From Roseitranquillus sp963776845 (GTDB lineage Bacteria > Pseudomonadota > Alphaproteobacteria > Rhodobacterales > Rhodobacteraceae): a DNA stretch of 64,000 bases. Location of the stretch: NCBI GenBank assembly GCA_963776845.1, contig CAVZOJ010000002.1, forward strand, positions 496,001-560,000. The letters run 5' to 3'. Made by a program: the position numbers and the translations under genes. The notes under the pieces were generated by a model. That model saw only the letters and a list, made by a program, of their open reading frames with translations. It was not told the origin of the DNA and made no database searches. This document shows, piece after piece, positions 56,367-64,000 of this stretch. Each line of letters starts with the position of its first letter. The first letter of the stretch is position 1.

Positions 56367-57200
56367 GGAGTGCCCGCCAGGGCGCTACGGGAAATGTCGA
56401 TCGCTGGGACGGTCGACGAGCATGAAATAGCGCCGCCGGCAAGTTCCCGGCACGGAGGAGCCTAAGCATGGCCGCATCTGCGAACGACCTCGCCCGAGAG
56501 GCGATCCGCATCCTTGACGCACGCGTGTTCCCCGTTGATGTCTACTGTGACAACGGCGGCAAGTGGCACAAAGTGCCTCTGACCCCGCACGGCCACCACG
56601 ACGGCAACCGCGATCCGGACGCCTTCGAACCTTGGCGCTGGGCCCGCGCCAATGCGGTCGGTATCCGCACCGGAAGCGGCCTTTATGTCCACGATATCGA
56701 TGACGCCAGCGGTGACGGGCCTCCCGCCCGCTGGCTGAAGGCGCACGGCATTCATCCGTCCGACAGAGGCGGCACCACCCGCGTCCACGAAACGCCGTCG
56801 GGCGGCTTACACATGCTGTTCCGCACCGCCGAGCCGCACTTGGACCTCAGGACCCGCGCGTCGATCGTCCCCGGCCTCGACAGCCGCGGCGCCGGTGGCT
56901 GGCTCGCTTTCGGTCCGATGTACGGCGTCGTTCATGACAGGCCGCTCGCCTTCCTCCCGCCGAAAGCCTGCTCCGAGCTTCACCAGGGTGCCAAGCGCGC
57001 GGCAGCTTTGAGTAGGCCAGCAGTCATCGAGGAGCCGGAGCGAACCTCCTCTACTGAGGTGACGAAGTGGCAGGATCGTGGCTTCAAGCTTTGCCGCTTT
57101 CGGGCGCTTTGGACCGGTGCCCATGTCTCGCGAAACGACACATCGCGTTCCGGCGCCGATTGGCATTTAGCACTGCTTCTGGCTGCGCTGGGTGCCCCCT
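56214..57200. repeat. Copy 2 of the 987-bp direct duplication
   Basis: Same content and order as 27179-28165. This copy has the primase-polymerase frame intact and is followed by a RepA-like ATPase after an IS3 scar; copy 1 is not. Confidence 0.85.
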
Positions 57201-57202
57201 GA
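56468..57202 (+). CDS. Bifunctional DNA primase/polymerase N-terminal domain protein, copy 2
   Basis: 244 residues in one frame. WHKVPLTPHGHHDGNRDPDA and LYVHDIDDASGDGPPARWL hold the metal-binding acidic residues; RTRASIVPGLDSRGAGGWLA holds the conserved Arg/Gly segment. It makes primers for autonomous replication of integrated elements. It ends GAP at 57202, where an IS3 fragment starts, so the C-terminal helicase part that some relatives carry may be lost. Confidence 0.85.
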   Translation: MAASANDLAREAIRILDARVFPVDVYCDNGGKWHKVPLTPHGHHDGNRDPDAFEPWRWARANAVGIRTGSGLYVHDIDDASGDGPPARWLKAHGIHPSDRGGTTRVHETPSGGLHMLFRTAEPHLDLRTRASIVPGLDSRGAGGWLAFGPMYGVVHDRPLAFLPPKACSELHQGAKRAAALSRPAVIEEPERTSSTEVTKWQDRGFKLCRFRALWTGAHVSRNDTSRSGADWHLALLLAALGAP

Positions 57203-57204
57203 TC

Positions 57205-57690
57205 TTGCCCCCGTTTCGCCGGACACTCAGGTGGTTGCGGTTTGAGCTGTGATGAACTCGCGAGGCGAGCGCATCTTCAGCCCTGAGTGCGGGTGGTTCT
57301 CGTTGTAATCCTCGATCCACCCGCTGACGAGGTCGAGGACGGCTTGAGCGTCCGGCAGCGGCGTGACGCGCACGTAATCCCGCTTGAGCGTCTTCACGAA
57401 GGCTTCCGGGATGCCGTTGCTTTTCCGGGCTCTTCACCGGCGTGAAGCAGGGTCTGGCGAAGATGCGCGTATCGCGGGCGGTGTAGGGCGAACCGTTGTC
57501 GCTGAGCATCTCGACCGGATGCGGCGCGCGGTGTGCCCCGAACCGCTTCTCGACCGCCTCGAGCATCATGTCTCGCACGTCCGATCCACTGATGCCGGCG
57601 TTCGCCACGGCGCGCCAGGCGATGATCTCGCGGTCGTGGGCGTCGATGAGGAAGGCGCCGGCCGAGATGGAGCGGTTTCTTGTTTAGGCT
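57205..57690 (-). pseudogene. IS3-family transposase OrfB, 3' part with +1 frameshift
   Basis: Minus-strand reading: ANAGISGSDVRDMMLEAVEK, EMLSDNGSPYTARDTRIFAR with a catalytic Asp, FTPVKSPE, then in another frame NGIPEAFVKTLKRDYVRVTP with the catalytic Glu, and GLKMRSPREFITAQTAT. The shift lies at 57423-57426, four T where three are expected (GAAAAGC to GAAAGC on the coding strand). A few codons between FAR and PCFTPV are also missing. Only the C-terminal 150 residues remain. Confidence 0.8.
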
Positions 57691-57853
57691 GCAAGGGGCG
57701 GGTTACGCCGCACTCAAAGAGGTGGCTAGTGCCTAATGTTTCGGCAGGCACGAAGATCAAGATGGCATCGGCCAAGAACGGCAGCTTGAGAGCGAGGGAA
57801 ACGGCAGCGCTAGCGGACCGAACGGCGCAGATCACGATGAAGACCTGAGCGGT

Positions 57854-59158
57854 ATGGGCTACGGTCCGCGAGGCAGCCTTCTTGGACAAGGCGCATCATC
57901 CTCCGCGATGGAACGGCTCAAGTTGCGCATCGGCGCTGATGCCAGCGAACCGGTCCTCGAAGACATCTGGGCGATCGAGGACGTCGTGCCCTTATGTGGT
58001 CTAGGAGCGATGTACGGCCCTCCCGGCAGTGGCAAGAGCATCATCGCCCTCGACATGGCGATTTGCGCCGCAGCCGGGCTCAACTGGCAGGGCAAGCTCG
58101 TCGAGCGATGCATTGTCCTCTACGCCGCTCTCGAAGGCACCAAGATGTTCCGCAACCGGGTCTGGGCCGCGGCGCGCAAGCTCGACATCGATCCCGCCGC
58201 ACTCGACACCTTCGCGACCATCAACGCCGGGCTCAACCTTCGCGCGCTGAACGATAACGGCCTGAATTGCGACGGCAGTGACATCTGCGCCATCATCGAC
58301 GAGATGCGCGAGAGGACGAGGCTCAAGCACGTCATGGTCTTCATAGACACGCTGAACCGCAGCTTTGGCGGCGGCAACGAGAACAGCCCCGAAGACATGG
58401 GCGCGCTGATCGGCAACTGTGGACGCATCATTGACACCACAGGAGGATGGGTCGGACTGATCCATCACAGCGGCAAGGACGTGGCCCGCGGCATGCGCGG
58501 TCACAGCAGCCTCGACGGCGCCGTCGACACCGAGCTGAAAGTAGAGCGCAAGGACGACGGCCGCCTGCTGACGGTCGTCAAGCAGCGCGACGGCGAAGAC
58601 GGCGAACAGTTCGGCTTCCTGGTCGACAGCATCGAGATCGGCACGACGCCGAATCGCAAGACGGTGAAGGCGCCGTTCGCCAGGTACGCGGCTGCAGGCG
58701 GCATCAAAGACGCTCCGAAGGCGCAAGGGACGAACCAGCGCACGCTGATGGCAAGCCTGGAACAGCTCGCCTCGGAGCCGGGAGCGGCGCGAAATCCCGG
58801 CGGGGTCGGATGGCCGGAGCCTGGGCGGTTCATCATCGTCCCGGTCGACGCGCTACTCGACCACGCCAAGGGAAAACTCGCGGGACCGGAGCCAGGGAAG
58901 CCCGACAAGCGGCATACGAACCTGACGCGAGCTCTGGCGGCCCGGATCGATAAGGGTGTGCTGGTACAGAATGCCGACCATGTCTGGAACCACAGGGTGC
59001 CGACTGAGCCCAATCAGGAGGGACGGGGGACGACGCCGACCATCTGGCGATGGCGCTGGTGGAGAGGAGCCTCACCTACCCGTCCGCAGACACTGGGCCC
59101 AGCGACTACGCCCTCCGAAAAACTGGGCGGAGCGTCAGGCAGCCGGCGCATCTGCTGA
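57854..59158 (+). CDS. RepA-like AAA ATPase (replicative helicase type)
   Basis: 434 residues. Walker A is LGAMYGPPGSGKSIIALDMA at about residues 50-69; Walker B is MVFIDTLNRSFGGG at about 160; GWVGLIHHSGKDVARGMRGH carries the sensor His. This is the AAA_25/RepA hexameric helicase family found beside Prim-Pol genes in satellites and plasmids. The C-terminal third is basic and variable. Separated from the Prim-Pol gene at 56468 by the IS3 remnant. Confidence 0.85.
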   Translation: MGYGPRGSLLGQGASSSAMERLKLRIGADASEPVLEDIWAIEDVVPLCGLGAMYGPPGSGKSIIALDMAICAAAGLNWQGKLVERCIVLYAALEGTKMFRNRVWAAARKLDIDPAALDTFATINAGLNLRALNDNGLNCDGSDICAIIDEMRERTRLKHVMVFIDTLNRSFGGGNENSPEDMGALIGNCGRIIDTTGGWVGLIHHSGKDVARGMRGHSSLDGAVDTELKVERKDDGRLLTVVKQRDGEDGEQFGFLVDSIEIGTTPNRKTVKAPFARYAAAGGIKDAPKAQGTNQRTLMASLEQLASEPGAARNPGGVGWPEPGRFIIVPVDALLDHAKGKLAGPEPGKPDKRHTNLTRALAARIDKGVLVQNADHVWNHRVPTEPNQEGRGTTPTIWRWRWWRGASPTRPQTLGPATTPSEKLGGASGSRRIC

Positions 59159-59555
59159 AGGTCGAAAGGCGATGGGGCGTCCGGCGCGCTTACGCAGAAA
59201 GTGAGTGATGATGATCGAACGGACCGCTGCAGGGACACCCCGAGGTGCTGTCTGGGCGACACAGCTCGATGCCCTGATTGCGACCCGGCAGGCGCACTTC
59301 TCAGTTCCAGCGGTCAGACGCACCGCGCACGAAGGCCGGACACATGACCGCAACCTGCTTCGATCAACTCAACTCGAGAAATTGTTTGCAAATCCGGGGC
59401 CTCCCACAAACGACAGCACCCAATGCTTGGTCAAGCGTCGGCGATTGGCGGGCTTCACGTCGCATTGCAAGGCGATCGGAGGATCCTGCGCGTGCGGATG
59501 AACTTCGGTGGGGGTCGTGGCGTTGTTCAGTCTAGCAGGCAACGGCAGGACAGCG
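59159..59555. other. Gene-free stretch between the mobile module and the ACIII operon
   Basis: About 400 bases with only short shadow frames. It marks the change from mobile to chromosomal sequence and should contain the actA promoter. No tRNA piece or clear direct repeat was found. Confidence 0.4.
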
Positions 59556-60212
59556 ATGGCGCAGCTCTTCAGCGCTCGTGCGAACACAGCGGCGCGGCTC
59601 GTGCTGATCGCAATACCCGGGGCGCCGGCCCTCCTCATCTGCACGCTGCTGATCGTGGCTCGCTCGGATTACGTTCTTGGAGAGAACAGGATTCCCCTCC
59701 AGCCGGTGCCGTTCAGCCACCGCCACCACGTCTCCGAGGAAGGCATCGACTGCCGCTACTGCCACGCCGCCGTGGAAACGTCGGAGAGCGCCGGGATGCC
59801 CGCGACGGCGGTCTGCATGACATGTCACAGCCAACTCTACGACGACTCCGACATGCTGGCTCCAGTCAGAAATAGCTATCTCAGTGGCGACCGGCTCAGC
59901 TGGACGCGGGTCAACGAGCTGCCGGACTACGTCTACTTCGCGCATGCGGTGCACGTGAACAATGGCGTCGCCTGCGTCGCCTGCCATGGCGAGATGGGCG
60001 AGATGCGCCTGACCCGGCAGGAGGCGCCGCTGACGATGGGCTGGTGCCTGGCGTGCCACCGCGATCCGGGCCCCAACCTGTCGCCGCCCGGCGCCATCTA
60101 CCGTCCCTTCGAAGCCAGCCATGAAACATCGGAGGAAGAGGCTCATGCTCTGTTGATCGAGTACGGCATCGACCCCGACGACCTGACCGATTGCTCGGTG
60201 TGCCACCGATGA
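59556..60212 (+). CDS. actA: Alternative Complex III subunit ActA (pentahaem cytochrome c)
   Basis: 218 residues from ATG at 59556. One N-terminal membrane anchor (LVLIAIPGAPALLICTLLIV) and five C-x-x-C-H haem sites: CRYCH, CMTCH, CVACH, CLACH and CSVCH. ActA carries electrons from the quinol oxidation site of ACIII to downstream carriers. Located in the periplasm, membrane-anchored. Its stop overlaps the actB start. Confidence 0.93.
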   Translation: MAQLFSARANTAARLVLIAIPGAPALLICTLLIVARSDYVLGENRIPLQPVPFSHRHHVSEEGIDCRYCHAAVETSESAGMPATAVCMTCHSQLYDDSDMLAPVRNSYLSGDRLSWTRVNELPDYVYFAHAVHVNNGVACVACHGEMGEMRLTRQEAPLTMGWCLACHRDPGPNLSPPGAIYRPFEASHETSEEEAHALLIEYGIDPDDLTDCSVCHR

Positions 60213-62872
60213 GCGGCGGGACCTCCCGGCGTGGCGCGCTGAAGCTCTTCGCCGCGGGGGCGGGCACTCTGGTCGCCGGCTGCCAATCCCCGGCGGAGGA
60301 GATCGTCCCCTACCGCGACATGCCCGAGGGCATGGTTCCCGGCCAGCCGATGTACTTCGCGACGTCTCTGCCGTTGGCCGGCGCCGGGCGAGGAGTCATC
60401 GTTGAGAGCCATCAGGGCCGTCCCACCAAGGTGCATGGCAATCCGGCGCACCCGGCCAGCCTCGGCGCGACGGACGCGTTCGCCGAAGCCGAGGTGCTGG
60501 CGCTGTTCGACCCGAACCGTTCGCGCGCCGTGCTCCGCGATGGTCGGCCGGAAAGCTGGGACAGCCTTCAGACGGCGCTGGTGGAGGCGCTCGGCGATGG
60601 CGATGGCGTTGCCCTCGTGACCGGGCCGATTGGCTCGCCGACCCTGGCACGCCAGGTCCGGCAGGTGCGGGAGGCTCTGCCGGCGTTGGACTGGTACGCG
60701 TATCGGTCCGTGACGCCAGCGCTCGAACTGGCCTCGGACGGTGGTGCGCGGCAGGTCTGGCCGGATTTCGAGCGGATAGACACGGTCGTCAGCCTAGGTG
60801 CCGACCCTCTGGGGCCCGGACCGGCCCAGATCGCCTTCGCCCGGCGCTGGTCCGACGCCAAGCGGCGTGATCGCGCCAGGTTCCGCAGCTTTGCCTTCGA
60901 GCCACGGCCGACACTGACCGGAGCTCAGGCTGACCGGCGCGAGGCCGTCGCGTCCGCCGATCTGGACCGCGTGCTGGCGGCGCTTGAGCGGGGCGAGGGC
61001 GAAGGCGCGGCGGGGGCCGCCGCGGCGTCCCTGAGTCGCAGCGAGGGCAGGGCGATTGTGCTCGGTGGATCCGACCTGTCGCCGGCGCTTCAATCTCGGA
61101 TCGTGGCGCTGAACGAGCGGATCGGCGCGCCTGTCGCCTACCTGCGGCCCTTCTGGCAGTGGGAGGGCCTCGAAGCGCGGCCGATCGATGCGCTGAGCCG
61201 CGCGGTCGCGGACGGATCGATCCGCCGTCTGATCTTCCTCGGGTGCAATCCCGTCTACGACCTTGGACCGGCATTCGCCGACGTCGTCGCGCAGGTCCCC
61301 GACCGGCTGCATTTCGGCTCTCGGCTGGACGAGACGGCGCGGCTTTGCCGCTGGCACGGCCCGCTGCACCATCCGCTTGAGGACTGGTCCGACCTGCGCG
61401 CCGTCGACGGCACCGTCGGTCTGGTGCAGCCGCTGATTGCGCCGCTCCACGACACGCGCTCCTCGCACGAGATCCTGTCGATGATGACCGGTGTGACGCC
61501 CGAACCCGCGCACGACCTGGTGCGCTCCACCTGGCGCGCGGTTTGGGGGGAGGCAGCGTTCGAGCAACGCTGGCGACAGGCGCTCCACGACGGCGTGATC
61601 GCGGAGACCGGCGCCGAGCGGCTGTCGCCGCCCGGCTTCCCGTCACCCACCGAGGTGCTGCCCGCCGACGGGATGGAGTTGATCCTCGCGCCTTCGCCCT
61701 CGGTCCTCGACGGCAGCTTCGCCGACAATGCCTGGCTGCAGGAATGCCCCGAACCTTTCACCAAGCAGGTCTGGGGCAACGCCGTGTGGTTGTCTCTCGG
61801 CGACGCGCTGCGCTTGGGCGTCGCCGATGGCGATGCGGTGCGGCTATCCTCCGCTGGCGGCGACGTGGTCGGTCCCGCCATTGCGATGCCGGGGCAGGCA
61901 GATGGCGTCGTCACCGTCCATTCGGGCTACGGCCGCACCGAGGCCGGGCCCATCGGCTCATGGATCGGCTTTTCCGTGGCGAGTCTCGGGTCCCGCGTCC
62001 GCGTCGAGAAGGTCGCGGGCAGCCTGAGGATCGTCCGCACCCAGACCGAGTTCGCGCAGCACGGCCGCGACGTCCTCAAGACCGTTCCCACACCGGATAC
62101 CGAGGTGCAGCCGGAGGAGCCGCTGGCGTCGTTCTTCGACGACTGGAGCTATCCCGAGGCGGCCTGGGGCATGGTGATCGACACCGACGCCTGCATCGGC
62201 TGCAACGCGTGCATGATCGCGTGCCAGTCCGAGAACAACGTCCCCGTCGTCGGCCCGGAGGAGGTGGCGCGGGGCCGCTACATGCACTGGCTGCGGATCG
62301 ACGCCTACGACATGGAAGGCGGCGTTCGCGGCTTCCAACCGGTGCCGTGCATGCACTGCGAAAAGGCACCGTGCGAGCCGGTTTGCCCGACCGCCGCCTC
62401 GGTTCACGACAGCGAGGGGCTGAACGTCCAGGTCTACAATCGATGCATCGGCACCCGGTTCTGCCAGGCGAATTGTCCTTACAAGGTGCGCCGCTTCAAT
62501 TTCTTCGACTATGCCGATGGCCAGGCCTACGAGAATCTCGGCGCCGACCTGCTGCAGGCGCGCGCCAATCCCGACGTGTCGGTCCGCACCCGCGGCGTGA
62601 TGGAGAAGTGCACCTACTGCGTGCAGCGGATCTCGGCGGCGCGCCGCCAGGCCGAGATCGAAGACCGGCCGCTGGCCGAGGCGGACGTGACGACCGCTTG
62701 CCAGGCGGCCTGCCCGACGGAGGCCATCGTCTTCGGCAACCTCAACGACCCCGGCGCCGAGGTGCGGCGCGCCAAGGAGGAGCCGCGGCACTACGCCCTT
62801 CTGCACGAGCTCGGCACCCGGCCCCGGACCACCTACCTCGCCCGCGTCGTTCCCGATGATGACACGTCATGA
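60209..62872 (+). CDS. actB: Alternative Complex III subunit ActB (molybdopterin-like and iron-sulfur subunit)
   Basis: 887 residues. N-terminal twin-arginine-like signal SRRGALKLFAAGAGTLVAGC with a lipobox Cys, so a periplasmic lipoprotein. Residues 30-640 are a molybdopterin-oxidoreductase fold that in ACIII binds no cofactor. The C-terminal 240 residues hold a four-cluster ferredoxin part: CIGCNACMIACQSENN, CMHCEKAPCEPVCP, CIGTRFCQANCPY, CTYC and CQAACPTEAIVFG. Overlaps actA and actC by four bases each. Confidence 0.93.
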   Translation: MSGGTSRRGALKLFAAGAGTLVAGCQSPAEEIVPYRDMPEGMVPGQPMYFATSLPLAGAGRGVIVESHQGRPTKVHGNPAHPASLGATDAFAEAEVLALFDPNRSRAVLRDGRPESWDSLQTALVEALGDGDGVALVTGPIGSPTLARQVRQVREALPALDWYAYRSVTPALELASDGGARQVWPDFERIDTVVSLGADPLGPGPAQIAFARRWSDAKRRDRARFRSFAFEPRPTLTGAQADRREAVASADLDRVLAALERGEGEGAAGAAAASLSRSEGRAIVLGGSDLSPALQSRIVALNERIGAPVAYLRPFWQWEGLEARPIDALSRAVADGSIRRLIFLGCNPVYDLGPAFADVVAQVPDRLHFGSRLDETARLCRWHGPLHHPLEDWSDLRAVDGTVGLVQPLIAPLHDTRSSHEILSMMTGVTPEPAHDLVRSTWRAVWGEAAFEQRWRQALHDGVIAETGAERLSPPGFPSPTEVLPADGMELILAPSPSVLDGSFADNAWLQECPEPFTKQVWGNAVWLSLGDALRLGVADGDAVRLSSAGGDVVGPAIAMPGQADGVVTVHSGYGRTEAGPIGSWIGFSVASLGSRVRVEKVAGSLRIVRTQTEFAQHGRDVLKTVPTPDTEVQPEEPLASFFDDWSYPEAAWGMVIDTDACIGCNACMIACQSENNVPVVGPEEVARGRYMHWLRIDAYDMEGGVRGFQPVPCMHCEKAPCEPVCPTAASVHDSEGLNVQVYNRCIGTRFCQANCPYKVRRFNFFDYADGQAYENLGADLLQARANPDVSVRTRGVMEKCTYCVQRISAARRQAEIEDRPLAEADVTTACQAACPTEAIVFGNLNDPGAEVRRAKEEPRHYALLHELGTRPRTTYLARVVPDDDTS

Positions 62873-64000
62873 GCGAAAGCCGCCGCTATCTGCCGCAGGT
62901 CGCCCCGGCGCGGATCACCGAAGACGTCGCGGGCCCGCTCCTCGACCAGGACTTTGGCCGCCTCTGGTGGATCGGGTTCGGGATCTCGGCGGCGCTGACG
63001 GTGGTGATGATGGTCAGCATCGTCTGGCTGTTCTGGAAGGGCGTCGGCGTCTGGGGGGTGAACACCAGCAACGTCTGGGGCTTCGCGCTGGCGAACTACG
63101 TCTGGTGGATCGGCATCGGCAACGCCGGCACGCTGATCTCGTGCATGCTGCTGCTGACCCGGCAGCACTGGCGCGCCGCGATCAGCCGCTTCGCCGAGGC
63201 GATGACGCTGTTCGCCGCCGCCATCGCCGGACTGTTCCCGATCCTTCACCTCGGGCGGCCGTGGTTGTTCTACTGGCTCGTGCCCTACCCATCGACCCTG
63301 AAGCTGCTACCGCAATGGCAGAGCCCGCTGGTCTGGGACTTCTTCGCCATCGCCAGCTACCTGCTGTTCTCGATGATGTTCTGGTACACCGGCGCGCTGC
63401 CGGATTTCGCGACGCTGCGAGATCGCGCGACGACGCGGCGGCGGCGGCGGATCTACGGAGCGCTCGCCCTCGGCTGGCAGAACTCGGCCCGGCAGTGGAA
63501 GGTCTGGCGGAGCTACTACGGCGCCATGGCGGCGCTCGGCGTGCCGCTGGTGGTGTCGGTGCATTCGGTCGTCGGTCTCGACTTCGCGGCCGGCCTGATG
63601 CCCGGGTGGAACGAGACGATCTTCCCGCCATATTTCGTCGTCGGTGCGATGTTCTCGGGCTTCGCGATGGTCGTCGTCCTCGCCGCCGCTTTCCGCAGGG
63701 CCTTGCGGCTGGGACACCTGATCACCGTCAACCATTTCGACGTGATGTCGAAGATCCTGCTGTTCGGCGCCACCGTCCTTCTCCTCTCCTACGCGACGGA
63801 GTGGTTCTTCGCCTGGTACGTGCCAGAGGAGATCGAGTGGTTCCTGGTGCGGTTCGAGTTCACGGGCGTCTACGCGCCGTTCTATCTGACGATGCTTTTC
63901 TGCAATTGCGTGCTGCCTCAGGTCTTCTGGTTCCGCTTCGCCCGCCGCAGCATCGCGACCGTGGTGATCGTGGCGATCGTGATCAACATCGGAATGTGGC
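62869..64000 (+). CDS. actC: Alternative Complex III subunit ActC (NrfD-like quinol-binding membrane subunit), runs off right edge
   Basis: ATG at 62869 overlaps the actB stop (ATGA). 377 codons are visible with no stop before 64000. NrfD/PsrC-type protein: GRLWWIGFGISAALTVVMMV, FALANYVWWIGIGNAGTLIS, LFPILHLGRPWLFYWLVPYP, GVPLVVSVHSVVGLDFAAGL and YATEWFFAWYVPEEIEW; about nine helices in view. It holds the quinol site of the complex. actD-F should follow beyond the window. Confidence 0.92.
   Translation, partial: MSESRRYLPQVAPARITEDVAGPLLDQDFGRLWWIGFGISAALTVVMMVSIVWLFWKGVGVWGVNTSNVWGFALANYVWWIGIGNAGTLISCMLLLTRQHWRAAISRFAEAMTLFAAAIAGLFPILHLGRPWLFYWLVPYPSTLKLLPQWQSPLVWDFFAIASYLLFSMMFWYTGALPDFATLRDRATTRRRRRIYGALALGWQNSARQWKVWRSYYGAMAALGVPLVVSVHSVVGLDFAAGLMPGWNETIFPPYFVVGAMFSGFAMVVVLAAAFRRALRLGHLITVNHFDVMSKILLFGATVLLLSYATEWFFAWYVPEEIEWFLVRFEFTGVYAPFYLTMLFCNCVLPQVFWFRFARRSIATVVIVAIVINIGMW

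Overview
The window is GC-rich DNA from an alphaproteobacterium, most likely a member of the Rhodobacteraceae/Rhodobacterales. The evidence is the gene order hom-glpX-recJ, a soxBDAG sarcosine oxidase operon, a dnaG-rpoD pair, GTA-like tail genes, and codon use throughout. The ordinary chromosomal part runs from about 475 to 18920. It holds tRNA-Glu, recJ, glpX, hom, a small lipoprotein, a NAD-type glutamate dehydrogenase, acylphosphatase, soxBDAG, dnaG, rpoD, a rhamnosyltransferase-like gene and an AI-2E family permease. The first 430 bases look like the tail of a mobile element abutting tRNA-Glu.

From 19060 to 37700 the window is a mobile and defence patchwork. An IS21 element is broken by an IS1111-type IS110 element. 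A tRNA-Ser(GCU) gene is followed by a tyrosine integrase and a satellite-like set of genes (AlpA regulator, very acidic protein, MT-A70 methylase, primase-polymerase), into which an IS1595 element has inserted. A 26-bp piece of tRNA-fMet marks an island end at 29209. To its right lie a large phospholipase-D/helicase gene cut by an intact IS21, an HNH nuclease gene and a hicAB toxin-antitoxin pair.

From 37788 to 48949 lies a coherent sugar-catabolism locus: two Gfo/Idh oxidoreductases, two TIM-barrel sugar isomerase-like enzymes, a ribose-type ABC transporter with a periplasmic binding protein, and a divergent ROK regulator. The ROK gene is followed by a binding-protein paralogue without a signal peptide. 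The four enzymes match the oxidation-elimination-hydration-reduction scheme known for levoglucosan (lgdA/B1/B2/C), so levoglucosan or a related anhydro- or 3-keto-sugar is the best guess for the substrate.

From 49400 to 59160 lie ruins of restriction-modification genes, two IS5-type copies and a collapsed siphovirus/GTA-like tail module. There is also a second copy of the MT-A70/primase-polymerase segment, this one followed by a RepA-like AAA ATPase. From 59556 to the right edge the chromosome resumes with actA-actB-actC of Alternative Complex III, a respiratory quinol oxidoreductase; actC runs off the end.

Two patterns cut across the regions. First, at least eight genes, including the essential dnaG and rpoD, carry single-base frameshifts that are almost always +1, which points to residual sequencing or assembly errors. 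Second, a family of roughly 36-bp palindromes with covarying stems sits inside transposase genes only; one copy is split by the IS1111-type element.
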